From Paracoccaceae bacterium (GTDB lineage: Bacteria > Pseudomonadota > Alphaproteobacteria > Rhodobacterales > Rhodobacteraceae): a DNA stretch of 64,000 bases. A program made the position numbers and the translations under genes. The notes beneath the pieces are model-generated. The model ran no database searches and was not told the origin of the DNA. It saw nothing but the letters and a program-made list of their open reading frames with translations. Location: positions 1 to 64,000 of the forward strand of contig JANSXS010000002.1 in NCBI GenBank assembly GCA_024742835.1. Reading direction: 5' to 3'. Numbering within the stretch: position 1 is the stretch's first letter; every line of letters begins with the position of its first letter. This document shows, piece by piece, positions 25,361 through 36,429 of the stretch.

Positions 25361-27334
25361 ATGATTACAGAGCTCGGACACTTCGCCCTCATCCTCGCGT
25401 TTCTAGTCGCGTGTTTCCAAACCGTCGTTCCGCTGGTCGGAGCCCATTACCGATGGCCGGGATGGATGGCCTCGGCGGAACCGGCCGCAACGTTACAATT
25501 CCTGCTGACGGCGGGATCGTTCATGGCGTTGACATGGGCATTCGTCATCTCGGACTTCTCTTTGCAGCTTGTGGTTGCCAACAGTCATTCCGACAAGCCG
25601 ATGCTGTACAAGATCACTGGCACATGGGGGAATCACGAAGGCTCCATGTTGCTGTGGGTGTTGATCGTCACGCTATTCGGCGCGTTCGCCGCATGGTTCG
25701 GTGGTAATTTGCCCCCAACGCTGAAGGCGCGGGTGCTGGCGGTGCAAGGCTCTATTGGCGTGGCCTTTTTCGCCTTCATCATCTTTACGTCCAACCCGTT
25801 CCTGCGGATGGACGTTCCGCCCTTTGACGGGCAGGATCTGAATCCGCTCTTGCAGGATCCGGGCCTCGCGTTCCACCCGCCGTTTCTTTACCTCGGGTAT
25901 GTCGGGCTCTCGATGACCTTTTCCTTTGCTGTCGCCGCCCTGATCGAGGGGCGTGTCGACGCGGCTTGGGGGCGTTGGGTGCGTCCCTACACGCTGGCGG
26001 CATGGGTGTTCCTGACCCTCGGCATCGCGCTTGGCTCTTGGTGGGCCTATTACGAGCTTGGTTGGGGCGGGTTCTGGTTCTGGGATCCGGTCGAGAACGC
26101 CTCTTTCATGCCATGGCTTATTGCGGCGGCTTTGCTTCACTCGGCCATCGTGGTGGAAAAGCGCGAAGCGTTGAAAAGCTGGACAATACTGCTGGCGATC
26201 ATCGCATTCGGCTTTTCGATGATCGGTGCGTTCATCACACGATCAGGCGTTCTGACGTCGGTACATGCGTTCGCAACCGACCCGGATCGCGGCATGTTCC
26301 TGTTGATGATCACGGCCTTTTTCATGCTCGTGGGTCTTACGCTTTTCGCGGCGAGGGCGCAGTCTATGCAGGCCAAGGGGGTTTTCTCTCTCGCCAGCCG
26401 GGAAACCGGTCTTGTGGCGAATAACGTGATCCTTGCAGTTTCAGCTTTTGTGGTCTTCGTCGGGACCATCTGGCCGCTGGTTGCAGAAATATTCTTTGAC
26501 CGGAAACTGTCCGTTGGCGCACCCTTCTTCAACTTTGCGTTTGCTCCTTTCATGGTCGCGTTGGGGCTGATCCTGCCTGTCGGCGCGATGCTGCCTTGGA
26601 AGCGTGCGAGCCTGAAGCGCACAATCAAACCGTTGCGGACGGCTTTTGTCCTGGCGATTGCGGTGGGTGGTCTTGCTTGGGCCATGCAGACAGGTCGAAG
26701 CCTTTTGGGGCCGGTGGGACTGTTTCTCGGGGCTTGGCTGGTGTCCGGCGCGGTGATTGACCTGTGGAGCCGCACAGGCCGCGGAGACAACCGGCTGTCG
26801 CGCTTGTTGCGTCTGCCACGCGCCGATTGGGGTAAATCCGTGGCCCATGCCGGGCTTGGCGTGACAATGGCCGGCGTTGCGGGCATGATGGCTTGGGAAA
26901 CAGAGGATATCCGCGTCGCTCAAATCGGGGAAAGCTTCGAGGTTTCTGGCTTCACCCTTACGCTGGATGATGTGCAGCAGGTGCCCGGACCGAATTACCG
27001 ATCGACCATGGCCGAGGTGTCGCTAGAGCGCAACGGTCGGGAAATCGGTACGCTCTATCCTGAAAAGCGTGTCTATCCGGTCGCCGCCATGCCCACAACG
27101 GAGGCCGCTCTTGATATCGGCTTTTTGCGGGACGTGTATGTCGTGATCGGTGATCCGCAGGCGAATGGCGGTTGGGCGGTGCGGACCTATTACAAACCAC
27201 TGGCGAACTGGATTTGGGGCGGGGCTATCTTGATGTCGATAGGTGGAACCCTGTCTTTGACGGACCGCCGTTACCGTGTGGCGGCTGGCAACCGTCGTCG
27301 TACCGGCGCTGTCGAAGGGGTACCCGCGGAATGA
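25361..27334 (+). CDS. ccmF: Cytochrome c heme lyase subunit CcmF
   Basis: 657 residues with about 14-15 membrane helices. The heme-handling WWD motif lies in WGGFWFWDPVENASF, and conserved histidines occur at GTWGNHEGS and LAFHPPF. It takes heme from holo-CcmE and attaches it to apocytochrome c with CcmH. A large periplasmic loop (MAWETEDIRVAQIGESFE onward) precedes the last helix. The stop overlaps ccmH by four bases. Confidence 0.96.
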   Translation: MITELGHFALILAFLVACFQTVVPLVGAHYRWPGWMASAEPAATLQFLLTAGSFMALTWAFVISDFSLQLVVANSHSDKPMLYKITGTWGNHEGSMLLWVLIVTLFGAFAAWFGGNLPPTLKARVLAVQGSIGVAFFAFIIFTSNPFLRMDVPPFDGQDLNPLLQDPGLAFHPPFLYLGYVGLSMTFSFAVAALIEGRVDAAWGRWVRPYTLAAWVFLTLGIALGSWWAYYELGWGGFWFWDPVENASFMPWLIAAALLHSAIVVEKREALKSWTILLAIIAFGFSMIGAFITRSGVLTSVHAFATDPDRGMFLLMITAFFMLVGLTLFAARAQSMQAKGVFSLASRETGLVANNVILAVSAFVVFVGTIWPLVAEIFFDRKLSVGAPFFNFAFAPFMVALGLILPVGAMLPWKRASLKRTIKPLRTAFVLAIAVGGLAWAMQTGRSLLGPVGLFLGAWLVSGAVIDLWSRTGRGDNRLSRLLRLPRADWGKSVAHAGLGVTMAGVAGMMAWETEDIRVAQIGESFEVSGFTLTLDDVQQVPGPNYRSTMAEVSLERNGREIGTLYPEKRVYPVAAMPTTEAALDIGFLRDVYVVIGDPQANGGWAVRTYYKPLANWIWGGAILMSIGGTLSLTDRRYRVAAGNRRRTGAVEGVPAE

Positions 27335-27783
27335 AGCGACTGATCCTGTGTCTTTGCCTTTTGGCTGCTCCGGCCTTTGCCGTTCAGCCCGACGAAATCC
27401 TTGACGACCCGGTTATGGAAGAGCGGGCCCGCGAAATTTCATCGGGCCTTCGGTGCCTCGTTTGCCGCAACGAAAGCATTGACGATTCGAACGCGGAACT
27501 GGCGCGTGACATGCGTCTGATGGTGCGCGAACGCTTGGTGGCCGGTGACAGCAACCGGGAGGTCGTCGAATACGTGGTCGACCGTTATGGCGAATACGTC
27601 TTGCTGACCCCTTTGACCGGGGGGTCAAACATGATCCTCTGGCTGGCAGGGCCGGTGATGCTTTTGCTTGGTGTCGGTTTGGGCGCAGTTTACATCCGTC
27701 GCCGCTCTGTCACGCCGGAGCCCGTGGTCGATGCGCTTTCCGACGCGGAACAGGCCCGTCTGCGTAAAATAATGGACGAGTGA
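27331..27783 (+). CDS. ccmH: Cytochrome c maturation thiol-disulfide protein CcmH
   Basis: 150 residues. A signal peptide (1-17) leads into a periplasmic three-helix domain with the LRCLVC motif (Cys42, Cys45) that reduces or presents the apocytochrome CXXCH; a C-terminal membrane helix lies at about 101-121 (ILWLAGPVMLLLGVGLG). ATG 27331 overlaps the ccmF stop. This is the short CcmH (Ccl2) without the TPR CcmI part. Confidence 0.95.
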   Translation: MKRLILCLCLLAAPAFAVQPDEILDDPVMEERAREISSGLRCLVCRNESIDDSNAELARDMRLMVRERLVAGDSNREVVEYVVDRYGEYVLLTPLTGGSNMILWLAGPVMLLLGVGLGAVYIRRRSVTPEPVVDALSDAEQARLRKIMDE

Positions 27784-27858
27784 CGCATCGTTCCCGATTG
27801 CATGTCTGGCTGTCGCGAGTTTCACTATGAGCATCCGTATAAGCATGTGAGAGGCCAA

Positions 27859-28638
27859 GTGAAAGACTACCAGACAATAACGCTCGATATCGAGGCGCAG
27901 GTGGCGGTCCTTCGTCTGAACCGGCCTGACAAGATGAACGCGCTTTCCACGCAAATGCGGGCTGAAATAACGGATGCGATCAGGGTGGCGTCTGCCAATG
28001 CGCGAGCGATTGTGATCACCGGAAATGGCAAGGCGTTTTGTTCAGGGCAGGATCTGTCCGATAGCGGCGATCTCTCAGAGCTTGATCTGGAACGGGTGCT
28101 GCGCGATGAATACAAGCCGATGTTGCGCGCTATCGGGGATTGCCCTGTGCCAACCATTTGCGCGGTCAACGGGCCTGCGGCGGGGGCAGGGGCCAATCTT
28201 GCCTTGACGGCAGATGTGGTGATTGCCGCGCATGGTGCTTACTTTCTTCAGGCGTTTACCCGTATTGGATTGATGCCGGATGCCGGGGGCACCTTTTGGC
28301 TACCGCGCCAGATGGGTGCGGCCAAGGCAATGGGGGCCGCCCTTTTTGCAGAGCCGATCAGCGCCCAACAGGCGGATGAGTGGGGCATGATCTGGGAGGC
28401 CGTGCCAGATGACGCGTTCGAGGCGCAATGGCGCAAACGGGCGGCGCATCTGGCGCGTGGTCCAAGCGTTGCCTATGGAAGCCTCAAGAAAGCGATCCGT
28501 GGCACGTGGGACAACGAGCTTGCGACCCAGCTTGATCTGGAAGCGCAATTACAGGGGGAATGTGGTGCCTCCCGTGATTTCAAGGAAGGTGTGCTGGCCT
28601 TTCTGGAAAAGCGCGCGCCCCGCTACGAGGGACGCTGA
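27859..28638 (+). CDS. Enoyl-CoA hydratase/isomerase family protein
   Basis: 259 residues, crotonase fold. The oxyanion-hole segments are AFCSGQDLSD and NGPAAGAGANLALTADV, and LMPDAGGTFWLPR matches PaaG/PaaB-like members of phenylacetate and fatty acid routes. The acidic residue expected near MPDAGG is Asp, as in isomerase/hydratase branches. A GTG start at 27859 (KDYQTITLD) is preferred over ATG 27802 because it fits family alignments and has GAGAGGCC upstream. It lies 75 bases after ccmH on the same strand. The specific reaction is not fixed by sequence. Confidence 0.9.
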   Translation: MKDYQTITLDIEAQVAVLRLNRPDKMNALSTQMRAEITDAIRVASANARAIVITGNGKAFCSGQDLSDSGDLSELDLERVLRDEYKPMLRAIGDCPVPTICAVNGPAAGAGANLALTADVVIAAHGAYFLQAFTRIGLMPDAGGTFWLPRQMGAAKAMGAALFAEPISAQQADEWGMIWEAVPDDAFEAQWRKRAAHLARGPSVAYGSLKKAIRGTWDNELATQLDLEAQLQGECGASRDFKEGVLAFLEKRAPRYEGR

Positions 28639-28653
28639 TATCCGTTTCACGGA

Positions 28654-29382
28654 TTAGGCGGCATAGTGGCCCATCACCACGTTGCGCAGGGAAAAATCCG
28701 GGCTGGCCCCACGTATCACCGCAATGGGGCGGCCATCAGCGTGGAGCGTGGTGACACCGTTTTGGGTGTCACGATGAATTTCCAGTTCCGGGGCAGGGCC
28801 ATTTTCGGTATGGACGAAAGACACCAGATCCTCCGCCTCGTCGAAATCGGTGATTTCGACAGGTTGTTCAGGGGTAATCCAGTCACCAAGCGCGACTTCA
28901 TCCGCACCAGCGCCACCCGTGATCTGATCATGGCTTCCAGCGACGACAGTATCGTCACCTGGCCCAAGATCTACGCTGTCGCCTTCATCCGAACTGCGGG
29001 GCAGGTCATAGGTGAAAATCACGTTATTTATGCCATCCCCGACCGATGCGCGCAGCGCTGCTTCGTCCACGATATGCGCGCTTTCCACGAAATCATTGCC
29101 AGTCCCGCCGATTATGTCATCTGCGCCGGCCCCACCGATCAACACATCATTCCCGTCACCGCCGCGTAACAGGTCGGCACCGTCCAGCCCCAGAAGCCAA
29201 TCCGCGCCATCCCCGGCGATCAAAACGTCCGTGCCATCCGTTCCTGTCAGCAAAGAGGCATCGTCTGGATCCGGGCCGGTTTGGCCCTCGTCTTGCGCAT
29301 GGGCGGGCAATTCCGGGGGTGAAAGCGCGCTTAGTCCGCTTAGCGCGCCGCCAATCAGCAACAGAAGTGTCACAAGGCCCAT
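28654..29382 (-). CDS. RTX-like calcium-binding protein with N-terminal membrane anchor
   Basis: 242 residues. A hydrophobic N-terminus (about 1-20, LVTLLLLIGGALSGLSAL) is a signal or anchor. Four to five GGxGxDxUx-type repeats follow (e.g. LRGGDGNDVLIGGAGADDI), and a second small repeat cluster occurs at DLGPGDDTVVAG and TGGAGADEV. Such nonapeptides form a calcium-bound parallel beta roll. Full RTX toxins use type I secretion without a signal peptide; this one is small and has one, and no HlyB/HlyD genes adjoin it. Its function is unknown. Confidence 0.8.
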   Translation of the reverse strand: MGLVTLLLLIGGALSGLSALSPPELPAHAQDEGQTGPDPDDASLLTGTDGTDVLIAGDGADWLLGLDGADLLRGGDGNDVLIGGAGADDIIGGTGNDFVESAHIVDEAALRASVGDGINNVIFTYDLPRSSDEGDSVDLGPGDDTVVAGSHDQITGGAGADEVALGDWITPEQPVEITDFDEAEDLVSFVHTENGPAPELEIHRDTQNGVTTLHADGRPIAVIRGASPDFSLRNVVMGHYAA

Positions 29383-29440
29383 TGTTCCCTCACAGGTTGG
29401 TTATGCGGGGCAGAATGCCGGAGGCACCTCAACATAAAGT

Positions 29441-29471
29441 AAACGGCGCCGCAGTTCCCCGAGCGCCGTTT
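29441..29471 (-). terminator. Possible terminator hairpin of gltA
   Basis: AAACGGCGC (29441-29449) pairs with GCGCCGTTT (29463-29471) around a 13-base loop. It lies between the gltA stop and the RTX gene. The U-tract on the minus strand is weak (ACTTTATG follows), so termination may be partial. Confidence 0.45.
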
Positions 29472-29500
29472 TCCTAAAAATGTACTGATGGGCCGACCTT

Positions 29501-29549
29501 AAAGCGTTCCAAATTTCGCTGATGGCTCAGGTGAAAGGCGGAAGGCTTT
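29501..29549. repeat. Dispersed hairpin repeat, copy 2 (inverted relative to copy 1)
   Basis: Read on the minus strand, CTTCCGCCTTTCACCTGAG and CCATCAGCGAAA match copy 1 at 12941-12989, with the second stem arm altered to ATTTGGAACGCTTT. The arm changes are not fully compensated, so the stem is weaker here. It abuts and slightly overlaps the gltA stop codon. Confidence 0.65.
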
Positions 29550-30846
29550 AACGGTTTTCCATATCCACGTAGTCGCGAGCCGTGTAGCCGGTATAAAGCT
29601 GACGCGGCCGCCCGATCTTGAGCTGCGGATCGCCGATCATTTCTTTCCACTGGGAAATCCAGCCCACCGTGCGGCTGACCGCGAAAATCGGCGTGAACAT
29701 CGAGGTCGGGAACCCCATCGCCTCAAGAATGATGCCGGAGTAGAAATCCACGTTCGGGAACAGCTTCTTGTCGGCGAAATAGGGATCCTCAAGCGCGGCT
29801 TTTTCAAGTTCTTTTGCAACTTGAAGCGTCGGGTTGTCCTCGATCCCCAGCAGGTCGAGCACCTCGTCGGCGGATTGTTTCATCACCGTCGCGCGCGGAT
29901 CGAAATTCTTGTAGACGCGGTGCCCGAACCCCATGAGGCGGAATGGGTCGTCCTTGTCCTTGGCGCGGGCGATATATTCGGGAATACGGTCGGGCGTTCC
30001 GATTTCCTGAAGCATTTCAAGGCATGCCTGATTGGCCCCGCCATGCGCCGGACCCCAAAGACAGGCAATGCCCGCCGCCACACATGCGAACGGGTTCGCT
30101 CCAGATGAGGACGCGAGACGCACGGTCGAGGTGGACGCGTTCTGCTCGTGATCGGCGTGCAGCGTAAAGATCCGGTCCATTGCGCGGCTCAGGATCGGGT
30201 TCACCTCGTAATCTTCCGCCGGGACGGCAAAGCACATCCGCAGGAAGTTGGAGGCATAGTCCAGATCGTTGCGCGGGTAAACGAATGGCTGGCCAAGCGT
30301 GTATTTGAAAGCCATTGCGGCGATCGTCGGCATCTTGGCAAGCATCCGGATCGAGGCGACCTCGCGCTGCCAGGGATCGGAAATGTCGGTGCTGTCGTGA
30401 TAAAAGGCAGAAAGTGCGCCAACGACACCGACCATGATCGCCATCGGATGCGCATCGCGACGATAGCCCCGGAAGAGATACATCATCTGCTCGTGCAGCA
30501 TGGTATGCCGGGTCACGCGGCTTTCGAAATCCTCGAGCTGCGCTGTAGAGGGCAGCTCTCCGTAAAGCAGCAGGTAGCACACTTCGAGGTAATGCGATTT
30601 CTCTGCAAGCTGGTCGATCGGATAGCCACGATGCAGCAGTTCGCCCTTGTCACCGTCGATATAGGTGATGGTGCTGTCGCAGCTTGCCGTCGAGGTAAAG
30701 CCGGGGTCATAGGTGAAGACACCCGCCTGCGCGTACAGCTTTCGGATGTCGATGACATCCGGCCCCGCGGTGGGGGAATAGACCGGCAGGTCATACTCGT
30801 TGCCGTCTATGGTCAGCCTTGCTGTCTTTTCGGTGCCGTCGGCCAT
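29548..30846 (-). CDS. gltA: Citrate synthase (type II)
   Basis: 432 residues. It condenses oxaloacetate and acetyl-CoA at the entry of the TCA cycle. Catalytic segments are [25 protein letters not shown] and the C-terminal [14 protein letters not shown]; length and the N-terminal beta domain ([16 protein letters not shown]) match the hexameric Gram-negative type. ATG 30846 (MADGTEKTA) has GGGAGA upstream; the frame is open to 30894. It lies 72 bases downstream of gltX on the same strand. Confidence 0.97.
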   Translation of the reverse strand: MADGTEKTARLTIDGNEYDLPVYSPTAGPDVIDIRKLYAQAGVFTYDPGFTSTASCDSTITYIDGDKGELLHRGYPIDQLAEKSHYLEVCYLLLYGELPSTAQLEDFESRVTRHTMLHEQMMYLFRGYRRDAHPMAIMVGVVGALSAFYHDSTDISDPWQREVASIRMLAKMPTIAAMAFKYTLGQPFVYPRNDLDYASNFLRMCFAVPAEDYEVNPILSRAMDRIFTLHADHEQNASTSTVRLASSSGANPFACVAAGIACLWGPAHGGANQACLEMLQEIGTPDRIPEYIARAKDKDDPFRLMGFGHRVYKNFDPRATVMKQSADEVLDLLGIEDNPTLQVAKELEKAALEDPYFADKKLFPNVDFYSGIILEAMGFPTSMFTPIFAVSRTVGWISQWKEMIGDPQLKIGRPRQLYTGYTARDYVDMENR

Positions 30847-30918
30847 GGTGGTCTCCCTCGCTATTGTCCGCTGCGCATCACGCCCGGACTGCATATAACA
30901 ACACGCATTGCCAAGCTG

Positions 30919-32328
30919 TTACGCTGGCTCGCGTGCGGCATCCTCAAGCCGGGCAAGGCTTTCCTCGCGCCCCAGCACCACCAGCATGTCAAACACGCTT
31001 GGCGTGGCGCTGCGGCCTGCAAGGGCGGCCCGCATCGGGCCGGCGAGCTTGCCGAACTTCGTGTCCTTCTCGGCTGCAAAACCCATGGCCGCAGCCTCCA
31101 ATTCATCCCGCGTCCAGTTAGCAGTTTGCAGGCGCGGCGTCAATTCGTTCAGTATACTGCGGGATACAGAATCAAGGTGTTCTGCGGCTTTCCCGTCTGG
31201 TCGAATAGGGCGGTCTGCAATGATAAACTCCGCCTTATCAAGAAGTTCCGGGAATGTCTTTGCGCGCTCTTTGAGGCAGAACATACCCCTAAGCATAGCT
31301 GCCGCCTTTGGCTCTGAAAGCGGAGCCTGACCCGTTGCCCCAAGAAAACTGCCCAGTTCATGCAGCAGTGCAGCATCGTCCGAGGCGGCAATATGCTGCC
31401 CACACAGATTCTCCAGTTTCTTGACATCGAACCGGGCTGCCGATTTGCCTATCCCACCCAGATCGAACCACGCCTGCGCCTGCGCATCGGTAAAGAACTC
31501 GTCATCTCCATGGCTCCATCCCAGCCGGGCCAGATAGTTGCGCATCCCCGCCGCCGGGTAGCCGATCTTTTGATACTCGTCCACGCCAAGCGCGCCGTGC
31601 CGTTTCGACAATTTCTTGCCGTCAGGCCCATGAATCAGCGGGATATGCGCGTAAACGGGCAGGGGCCAGCCCATCGCCTGATAGATCAGCATCTGGCGCG
31701 CGGCGTTGTTGAGGTGGTCATCGCCCCGTATGACATGGGTGACACCCATATCATGATCGTCGACAGCCACCGCCAGCATGTAGACGGGCGTGCCGTCAGA
31801 GCGCAGCAAGATCATGTCATCAAGCTGATCGTTGCGGATCGTCACATCGCCCTGGACCTCGTCCCGGATCACCGTGGCCCCCTCCTGCGGGGCCTTGATG
31901 CGAATCACATAAGGTGCGCCGGGGTGAGTCGCGGGATCGGCGTCGCGCCAGGGGCTTTGGTACAGGGTTGAGCGGCCTTCGGCGCGTGCGGCTTCGCGGT
32001 ACGCCTCTATTTCGTCTTGCGTCGCGAAACACTTGTATGCCTTGCCCTCGTCCAGAAGCTGGCGCGCGACCTGCGCGTGCCGGTCTGCGCGTGCGGCCTG
32101 GCTTACCGCCTCTCCGTCATGATCCAACCCGAGCCATGTCAGACCGTCCAGAATGGCCTGTGTCGCCTCGGGCGTGGACCGGGCACGGTCGGTATCCTCG
32201 ATCCGCAACAGAAACCGGCCATTGCGCCCACGCGCATAAAGCCAGTTGAACAGCGCGGTGCGCGCGCCGCCTATATGCAGAAAACCCGTGGGCGAGGGGG
32301 CAAAACGGGTGACAACCTGCTGAGACAT
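30919..32328 (-). CDS. gltX: Glutamyl-tRNA synthetase
   Basis: 469 residues. It charges tRNA-Glu, and tRNA-Gln if GatCAB is present. The class I motifs are FLHIGGA (His18) and KKLSKRHG, and the Rossmann segment [12 protein letters not shown] is present. ATG 32328 ([15 protein letters not shown]) is used; ATG 32337, three codons upstream, is nearly as likely. It is divergent from comEC. This is the GltX branch with the all-helical anticodon domain. Confidence 0.95.
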   Translation of the reverse strand: MSQQVVTRFAPSPTGFLHIGGARTALFNWLYARGRNGRFLLRIEDTDRARSTPEATQAILDGLTWLGLDHDGEAVSQAARADRHAQVARQLLDEGKAYKCFATQDEIEAYREAARAEGRSTLYQSPWRDADPATHPGAPYVIRIKAPQEGATVIRDEVQGDVTIRNDQLDDMILLRSDGTPVYMLAVAVDDHDMGVTHVIRGDDHLNNAARQMLIYQAMGWPLPVYAHIPLIHGPDGKKLSKRHGALGVDEYQKIGYPAAGMRNYLARLGWSHGDDEFFTDAQAQAWFDLGGIGKSAARFDVKKLENLCGQHIAASDDAALLHELGSFLGATGQAPLSEPKAAAMLRGMFCLKERAKTFPELLDKAEFIIADRPIRPDGKAAEHLDSVSRSILNELTPRLQTANWTRDELEAAAMGFAAEKDTKFGKLAGPMRAALAGRSATPSVFDMLVVLGREESLARLEDAAREPA

Positions 32329-32422
32329 GGCGGGCATTAACCTTTCGGTAATCATGAGAAGAGTAGCGTGAAAGCCTGAGAACGCGTGCCTGTTTACCGG
32401 CCCGTCAAAGAGGAGACAAGCC

Positions 32423-34456
32423 TTGGCGCTCCGGCACGATCTCATGGTTGTTTGGATGGCGCAGCGCGGGCATCTTTTTCCGTGGGTTCCGGTGATGCTG
32501 GCCTGTGGGATCGCGTTTTATTTCGCCTTGCCCGTCGAACCAGGGCTGCCAATTTATGGTGTGGCGGCGGCGGTCACGATCGCGGCGGCGTTGCTTGGGG
32601 TCAGGCTGGGCGCGGGCGGGCGGCCCCTTGCCTTTGCGCTGGCGCTGTTCGCGGCGGGGGTTTGCGTGGCCGGGGCGCGGGCCAATATGTTGGCGGAACC
32701 AAAGATCGGGTTTCGGTATTACGGTCCTATCGAAGGGCGGATCGTGGGCATCGACCGCTCGGGCTCGGATGCGCTGCGCCTGACACTGGACCGGGTGGTA
32801 CTGGCGCGGATGGACCCCGCCCGCACGCCCTCCCGAGTGCGCGTTTCGCTGCACGGGGACGGCCCGCATGTCACGCCGCGCCCCGGTTTGACCGTGATCC
32901 TGACCGGTCATCTGTCGCCTCCCGGTGGCCCGGTAGAGCCGGGCGGCTTCGACTTTCAGCGCCACGCATGGTTTCAACGGCTTGGTGCGGTGGGTTATAC
33001 CAGAACCCCGGTTCTGGCCCTTGCGCCGCCCGCGTCAGGTCAGTTTCTTTTCAAGACACGCATGGCCCTGTCGGAAAGGATCAAGGCCGCCCTGCCCGGC
33101 GAAACAGGGGGCTTTGCCGCCACGATCATGAGCGGCGACCGCTCGGGCGTGGGGCAGGATACGCTGACCTCGCTCCGAATTGCCAATCTGGCCCATCTTC
33201 TGGCCATTTCCGGGCTGCATATGGGGCTTTTGGCCGGGGTGGTCTTTGGCGGATTACGGCTGACACTGGCCGCGATCCCATGGCTGGCACTGCGGCTGCC
33301 CGCAAAAAAGATTGCCGCGGTGGGCGCGCTGATCGCAGCCAGCTTTTATCTTGCGTTGTCGGGGGGCAATGTCGCGACGGAACGCGCGTTTGTCATGGTC
33401 TGCGTCATGCTCTGCGCGGTTCTGGCGGATCGGCGCGCGCTGTCGCTGCGCGGGGTGGCGATTGCGGCGGTCATCATGCTGTTTTTGCGGCCCGAGGCGT
33501 TGCTTGGCCCCGGCTTTCAAATGTCCTTTGCGGCAACAACGGCGCTGATCGCCACCTATAACGCCATGCGCGACCACGAGGTGCCGCTTGGCCCACGATG
33601 GCTCCGGCCGGTTCTGGCGGTCTTGATCACATCGATTGTCGCGGGGCTGGCCACGGCCCCGATCGCAGCGGCGCATTTCAACCTTTTTTCGCATTACGGG
33701 CTGATTGCCAATCTTTTGTCGGTTCCGCTGATGAGCGCGCTGATCATGCCGATGGCGGTTCTGGCGGTTCTGTTGATGCCCCTGGGGCTTGATTGGCTTG
33801 CATTCTGGCCAATGGGGCTGGCACTTGACTGGATCGTGTCAGTTGCCCACTGGACAGCCTCGCTTGACGGTGCGCGCGGAACGGTCCCACGCCCGTCGCC
33901 TGTCGTGTTGCCGCTGATGGCCATGGGCGCGCTGTTCGCGATCATCTGGCAAGGGCGCTTGCGGCTGGTGGGTGTTGTGCCGCTTTGTGCGGGACTGTTG
34001 ATCTGGACGCAGACAACCCGCCCCGATGTTCTGATTTCCGAGACGGGTGGGCTTGTCGGGGTCATGACACCCGAGGGGAGGGCGCTTTCGGCACCGCGCG
34101 GGGCAGGGTTTGTTGCAATGAACTGGCTGGAAAATGACGGAGATGCGGCCGAACAGGCGGCCGCGTTCAAGCGCTGGGACAATCTCGCGCTGACGGACTG
34201 GCCCGTGCTTGCCTTGCGCGGCAAGCGCGCGGCCGCGTCACTGACAAATTGCGCGCCGGAGACCCTGGTCGTGCTAAGCGTGGATGCCGCGCCCAAGCCT
34301 GATTTGCCCTGCCGGGTACTGACCCCGAAACGGATGAAGACAACGGGTGCTATTGCCTTGTACCGAACAGGGAATGGCGTCAGGCAGGTCACCGCGCGCG
34401 AGATAAGCGGGGACAGGCTGTGGAACCGGCCCGCCGCAAGACGCCCGCGACAATAG
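32423..34456 (+). CDS. comEC: ComEC/Rec2-family DNA uptake channel
   Basis: 677 residues. An N-terminal membrane and OB-like part (DUF4131, about 25-200) is followed by the multi-helix competence domain with the motif [14 protein letters not shown] and about 8-9 more membrane segments. The metallo-beta-lactamase domain present in many ComEC proteins is missing; the C-terminal tail is short and lacks HXHXDH. It forms the inner membrane channel for single-stranded DNA in natural transformation. The start is TTG 32423 with AGGAGA upstream. It is convergent with lexA, ending five bases from it. Confidence 0.9.
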   Translation: MALRHDLMVVWMAQRGHLFPWVPVMLACGIAFYFALPVEPGLPIYGVAAAVTIAAALLGVRLGAGGRPLAFALALFAAGVCVAGARANMLAEPKIGFRYYGPIEGRIVGIDRSGSDALRLTLDRVVLARMDPARTPSRVRVSLHGDGPHVTPRPGLTVILTGHLSPPGGPVEPGGFDFQRHAWFQRLGAVGYTRTPVLALAPPASGQFLFKTRMALSERIKAALPGETGGFAATIMSGDRSGVGQDTLTSLRIANLAHLLAISGLHMGLLAGVVFGGLRLTLAAIPWLALRLPAKKIAAVGALIAASFYLALSGGNVATERAFVMVCVMLCAVLADRRALSLRGVAIAAVIMLFLRPEALLGPGFQMSFAATTALIATYNAMRDHEVPLGPRWLRPVLAVLITSIVAGLATAPIAAAHFNLFSHYGLIANLLSVPLMSALIMPMAVLAVLLMPLGLDWLAFWPMGLALDWIVSVAHWTASLDGARGTVPRPSPVVLPLMAMGALFAIIWQGRLRLVGVVPLCAGLLIWTQTTRPDVLISETGGLVGVMTPEGRALSAPRGAGFVAMNWLENDGDAAEQAAAFKRWDNLALTDWPVLALRGKRAAASLTNCAPETLVVLSVDAAPKPDLPCRVLTPKRMKTTGAIALYRTGNGVRQVTAREISGDRLWNRPAARRPRQ

Positions 34457-34461
34457 CGCGG

Positions 34462-35163
34462 TCAGTAACTGCGAATGAGGCCGACAAGCTTGCCCTGAAC
34501 CTTGACCTTGTCTTCGGGCAACACGCGCGTTTCATAGGCCGGGTTGGCCGCTTCGAGCGCGATGGCGTCGCCGCGGCGATAGAATTTCTTGAGCGTCGCC
34601 TCGTGATCCTCGACCAGTGCCACGACGATATCGCCATTATCGGCGGCCTGTGTTTCGCGGATGATGACCACATCGCCATGGTTGATGCCAGCCTCGATCA
34701 TCGAATCGCCTTTGACCTCCAGCGCGTAATGCTCGCCCGGCCCTGACACCATGCTGCCCGGCACACAGACATTCTGCGCGGCATGTGCAATCGCCTCGAT
34801 CGGGACGCCGGCCGCGATCCGGCCCATCAAGGGCAGCTCGGCCATGGTCCGGGTGCTGACCTGTTGTGCGTCTGGCGGCGGGGCGCTGTCGGGGCGGTCG
34901 CCGTCGATCACGCGGGGGGCAAATCCACCGACGACGTCGCTAGTGAGGCTTTCGGGGAGTTTCACGATTTCGAGCGCGCGGGCGCGATGCGCCAGCCGCC
35001 GGATGAACCCGCGCTCTTCCAGTGCGGTGATCAGACGGTGGATCCCCGACTTGGATCGCAGGTCAAGCGCGTCTTTCATTTCGTCAAAACTTGGCGGGAC
35101 GCCGTCGCGCTGGACGCGTTTGTGGATGAAGTCCAGCAGATCAAGCTGTTTTCGGGTCAACAT
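34462..35163 (-). CDS. lexA: LexA SOS repressor
   Basis: 233 residues. The N-terminal winged helix (about 1-65, [26 protein letters not shown] and [15 protein letters not shown]) binds SOS boxes. The C-terminal peptidase has the cleavage site Ala118-Gly119 ([10 protein letters not shown]), Ser154 (KGDSMIEAG) and Lys192 (EATLKKF). It is self-cleaved with RecA* after DNA damage. It is the last gene of a trpGDC-moaC-moeA-lexA run but has its own SOS operator upstream, so it can be autoregulated separately. Confidence 0.96.
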   Translation of the reverse strand: MLTRKQLDLLDFIHKRVQRDGVPPSFDEMKDALDLRSKSGIHRLITALEERGFIRRLAHRARALEIVKLPESLTSDVVGGFAPRVIDGDRPDSAPPPDAQQVSTRTMAELPLMGRIAAGVPIEAIAHAAQNVCVPGSMVSGPGEHYALEVKGDSMIEAGINHGDVVIIRETQAADNGDIVVALVEDHEATLKKFYRRGDAIALEAANPAYETRVLPEDKVKVQGKLVGLIRSY

Positions 35164-35197
35164 GGGCGCGTCCTCCGGGCATCCTCAAATGCCGTTT

Positions 35198-35212
35198 GTT
35201 CTACACATGTTC
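35198..35212. promoter_or_regulatory. SOS operator (LexA box), alphaproteobacterial type
   Basis: GTTCTACACATGTTC is an exact GTTC-N7-GTTC, the alphaproteobacterial LexA binding site, 35 bases upstream of the lexA ATG and just beyond the moeA stop. It gives lexA its expected autoregulation. Confidence 0.9.
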
Positions 35213-35256
35213 ACGTTTTGTGTCAAGTCCGCTTCAGGCAACGGTGCGCGCCCCTG

Positions 35257-36429
35257 TCAGAGCGCGATGTAGTCCATCTCGTCACCGGCCCTGCGCGGGC
35301 CGTCTCCGGCGGGGCGGATCATCAGCGCATTTGCCCGCGCCAGTACCGACAGCAGGGCGCTGTCCTGCCGGGGTTCGGGCGTGATACGCCCGTCTGCTGC
35401 CTCTGCGCGCATGTAATGTTCGCGTGGTCCGCCCGTCTCCATGTCGCAGGTCAAGCGGGCACGCAGGCGTGGGGCAGGGCGCGCGCCCAAGCCAAGCATC
35501 ACCCGGATCATGGGAAGCAGAAACACATGGCCACACACCATCGCCGATACCGGGTTGCCCGGCAGCCCGAGCATCGCGGCCTGTCCCATACGCCCGGCCA
35601 TGAGCGGTTTTCCCGGCCGCATTGCCACTTTGTAAAACGCGCGCTCCATGCCGAGATCCGCCGCGACCGCGCCGACCAGATCGTGATCGCCCACCGAGGC
35701 GCCGCCAATCGTCACGACGAGGTCCGCACCTTGCGCCAGTTCGAATGCGGTTTCCAACGATCGCTTTGTGTCCCGCGCAATCGGTAGGATGCGGGCCTTG
35801 GCACCGGCGGCGTCCAGCATCGCCTTGAGGCCATAGGTATTGGACGCGATGATCTGATCCGGACCCGGATCGTCGCCCGGCATCACCAGCTCGTCGCCGG
35901 TGGAAATCAAGGCCACGCGCGGGTGACGCCGTACCGTCACCTCGGCCACGTTCATCGCCGCCAGAAGCGCGATGTCCGGGGGGCTGAGGCGGCGCGGCGC
36001 ATCGATACGGTCGCCGACGCGAAAATCGCTGCCCTCCGGGCGGATATGCGTGTTGTCTGAAGAGGCGCCCGTGACGGTGATGCGGTCCGCCTCGCGGGTG
36101 ATGTCCTCTTGCATCACGATCCTGTCGGCCCCTTTGGGCACCGGCGCGCCGGTAAAGATGCGCACGGCCTGCCCGATGCCGACTTCGCCTGCAAAACCAT
36201 GGCCCGCCGCCGCCTCGCCGATCACGTCGAAACTGTCGCCGATGCACAGGCGCGTGCCGTTGATCGCGTAACCATCCATCGAGGAGGCGGCAAAAGGCGG
36301 CTGATCACGCCGCGCCTGCGCCCCTTCGGCCAGCACCCGGCCACCGGCCTCGGCCAGTGCGACGGTTTCCGGCTCCAGCGGCGAGACGAGCGTAAAGAGA
36401 TGGCGCAGCGCCTCTTCGACGGTGATCAT
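35257..36429 (-). CDS. moeA: Molybdopterin molybdotransferase MoeA (Glp)
   Basis: 390 residues. It inserts molybdate into adenylylated molybdopterin. Domain segments are [13 protein letters not shown] near the N-terminus, [18 protein letters not shown], the MogA-like core [31 protein letters not shown] and [13 protein letters not shown] 36429 overlaps the moaC stop by four bases. A gap before lexA contains the SOS operator. Confidence 0.95.
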   Translation of the reverse strand: MITVEEALRHLFTLVSPLEPETVALAEAGGRVLAEGAQARRDQPPFAASSMDGYAINGTRLCIGDSFDVIGEAAAGHGFAGEVGIGQAVRIFTGAPVPKGADRIVMQEDITREADRITVTGASSDNTHIRPEGSDFRVGDRIDAPRRLSPPDIALLAAMNVAEVTVRRHPRVALISTGDELVMPGDDPGPDQIIASNTYGLKAMLDAAGAKARILPIARDTKRSLETAFELAQGADLVVTIGGASVGDHDLVGAVAADLGMERAFYKVAMRPGKPLMAGRMGQAAMLGLPGNPVSAMVCGHVFLLPMIRVMLGLGARPAPRLRARLTCDMETGGPREHYMRAEAADGRITPEPRQDSALLSVLARANALMIRPAGDGPRRAGDEMDYIAL

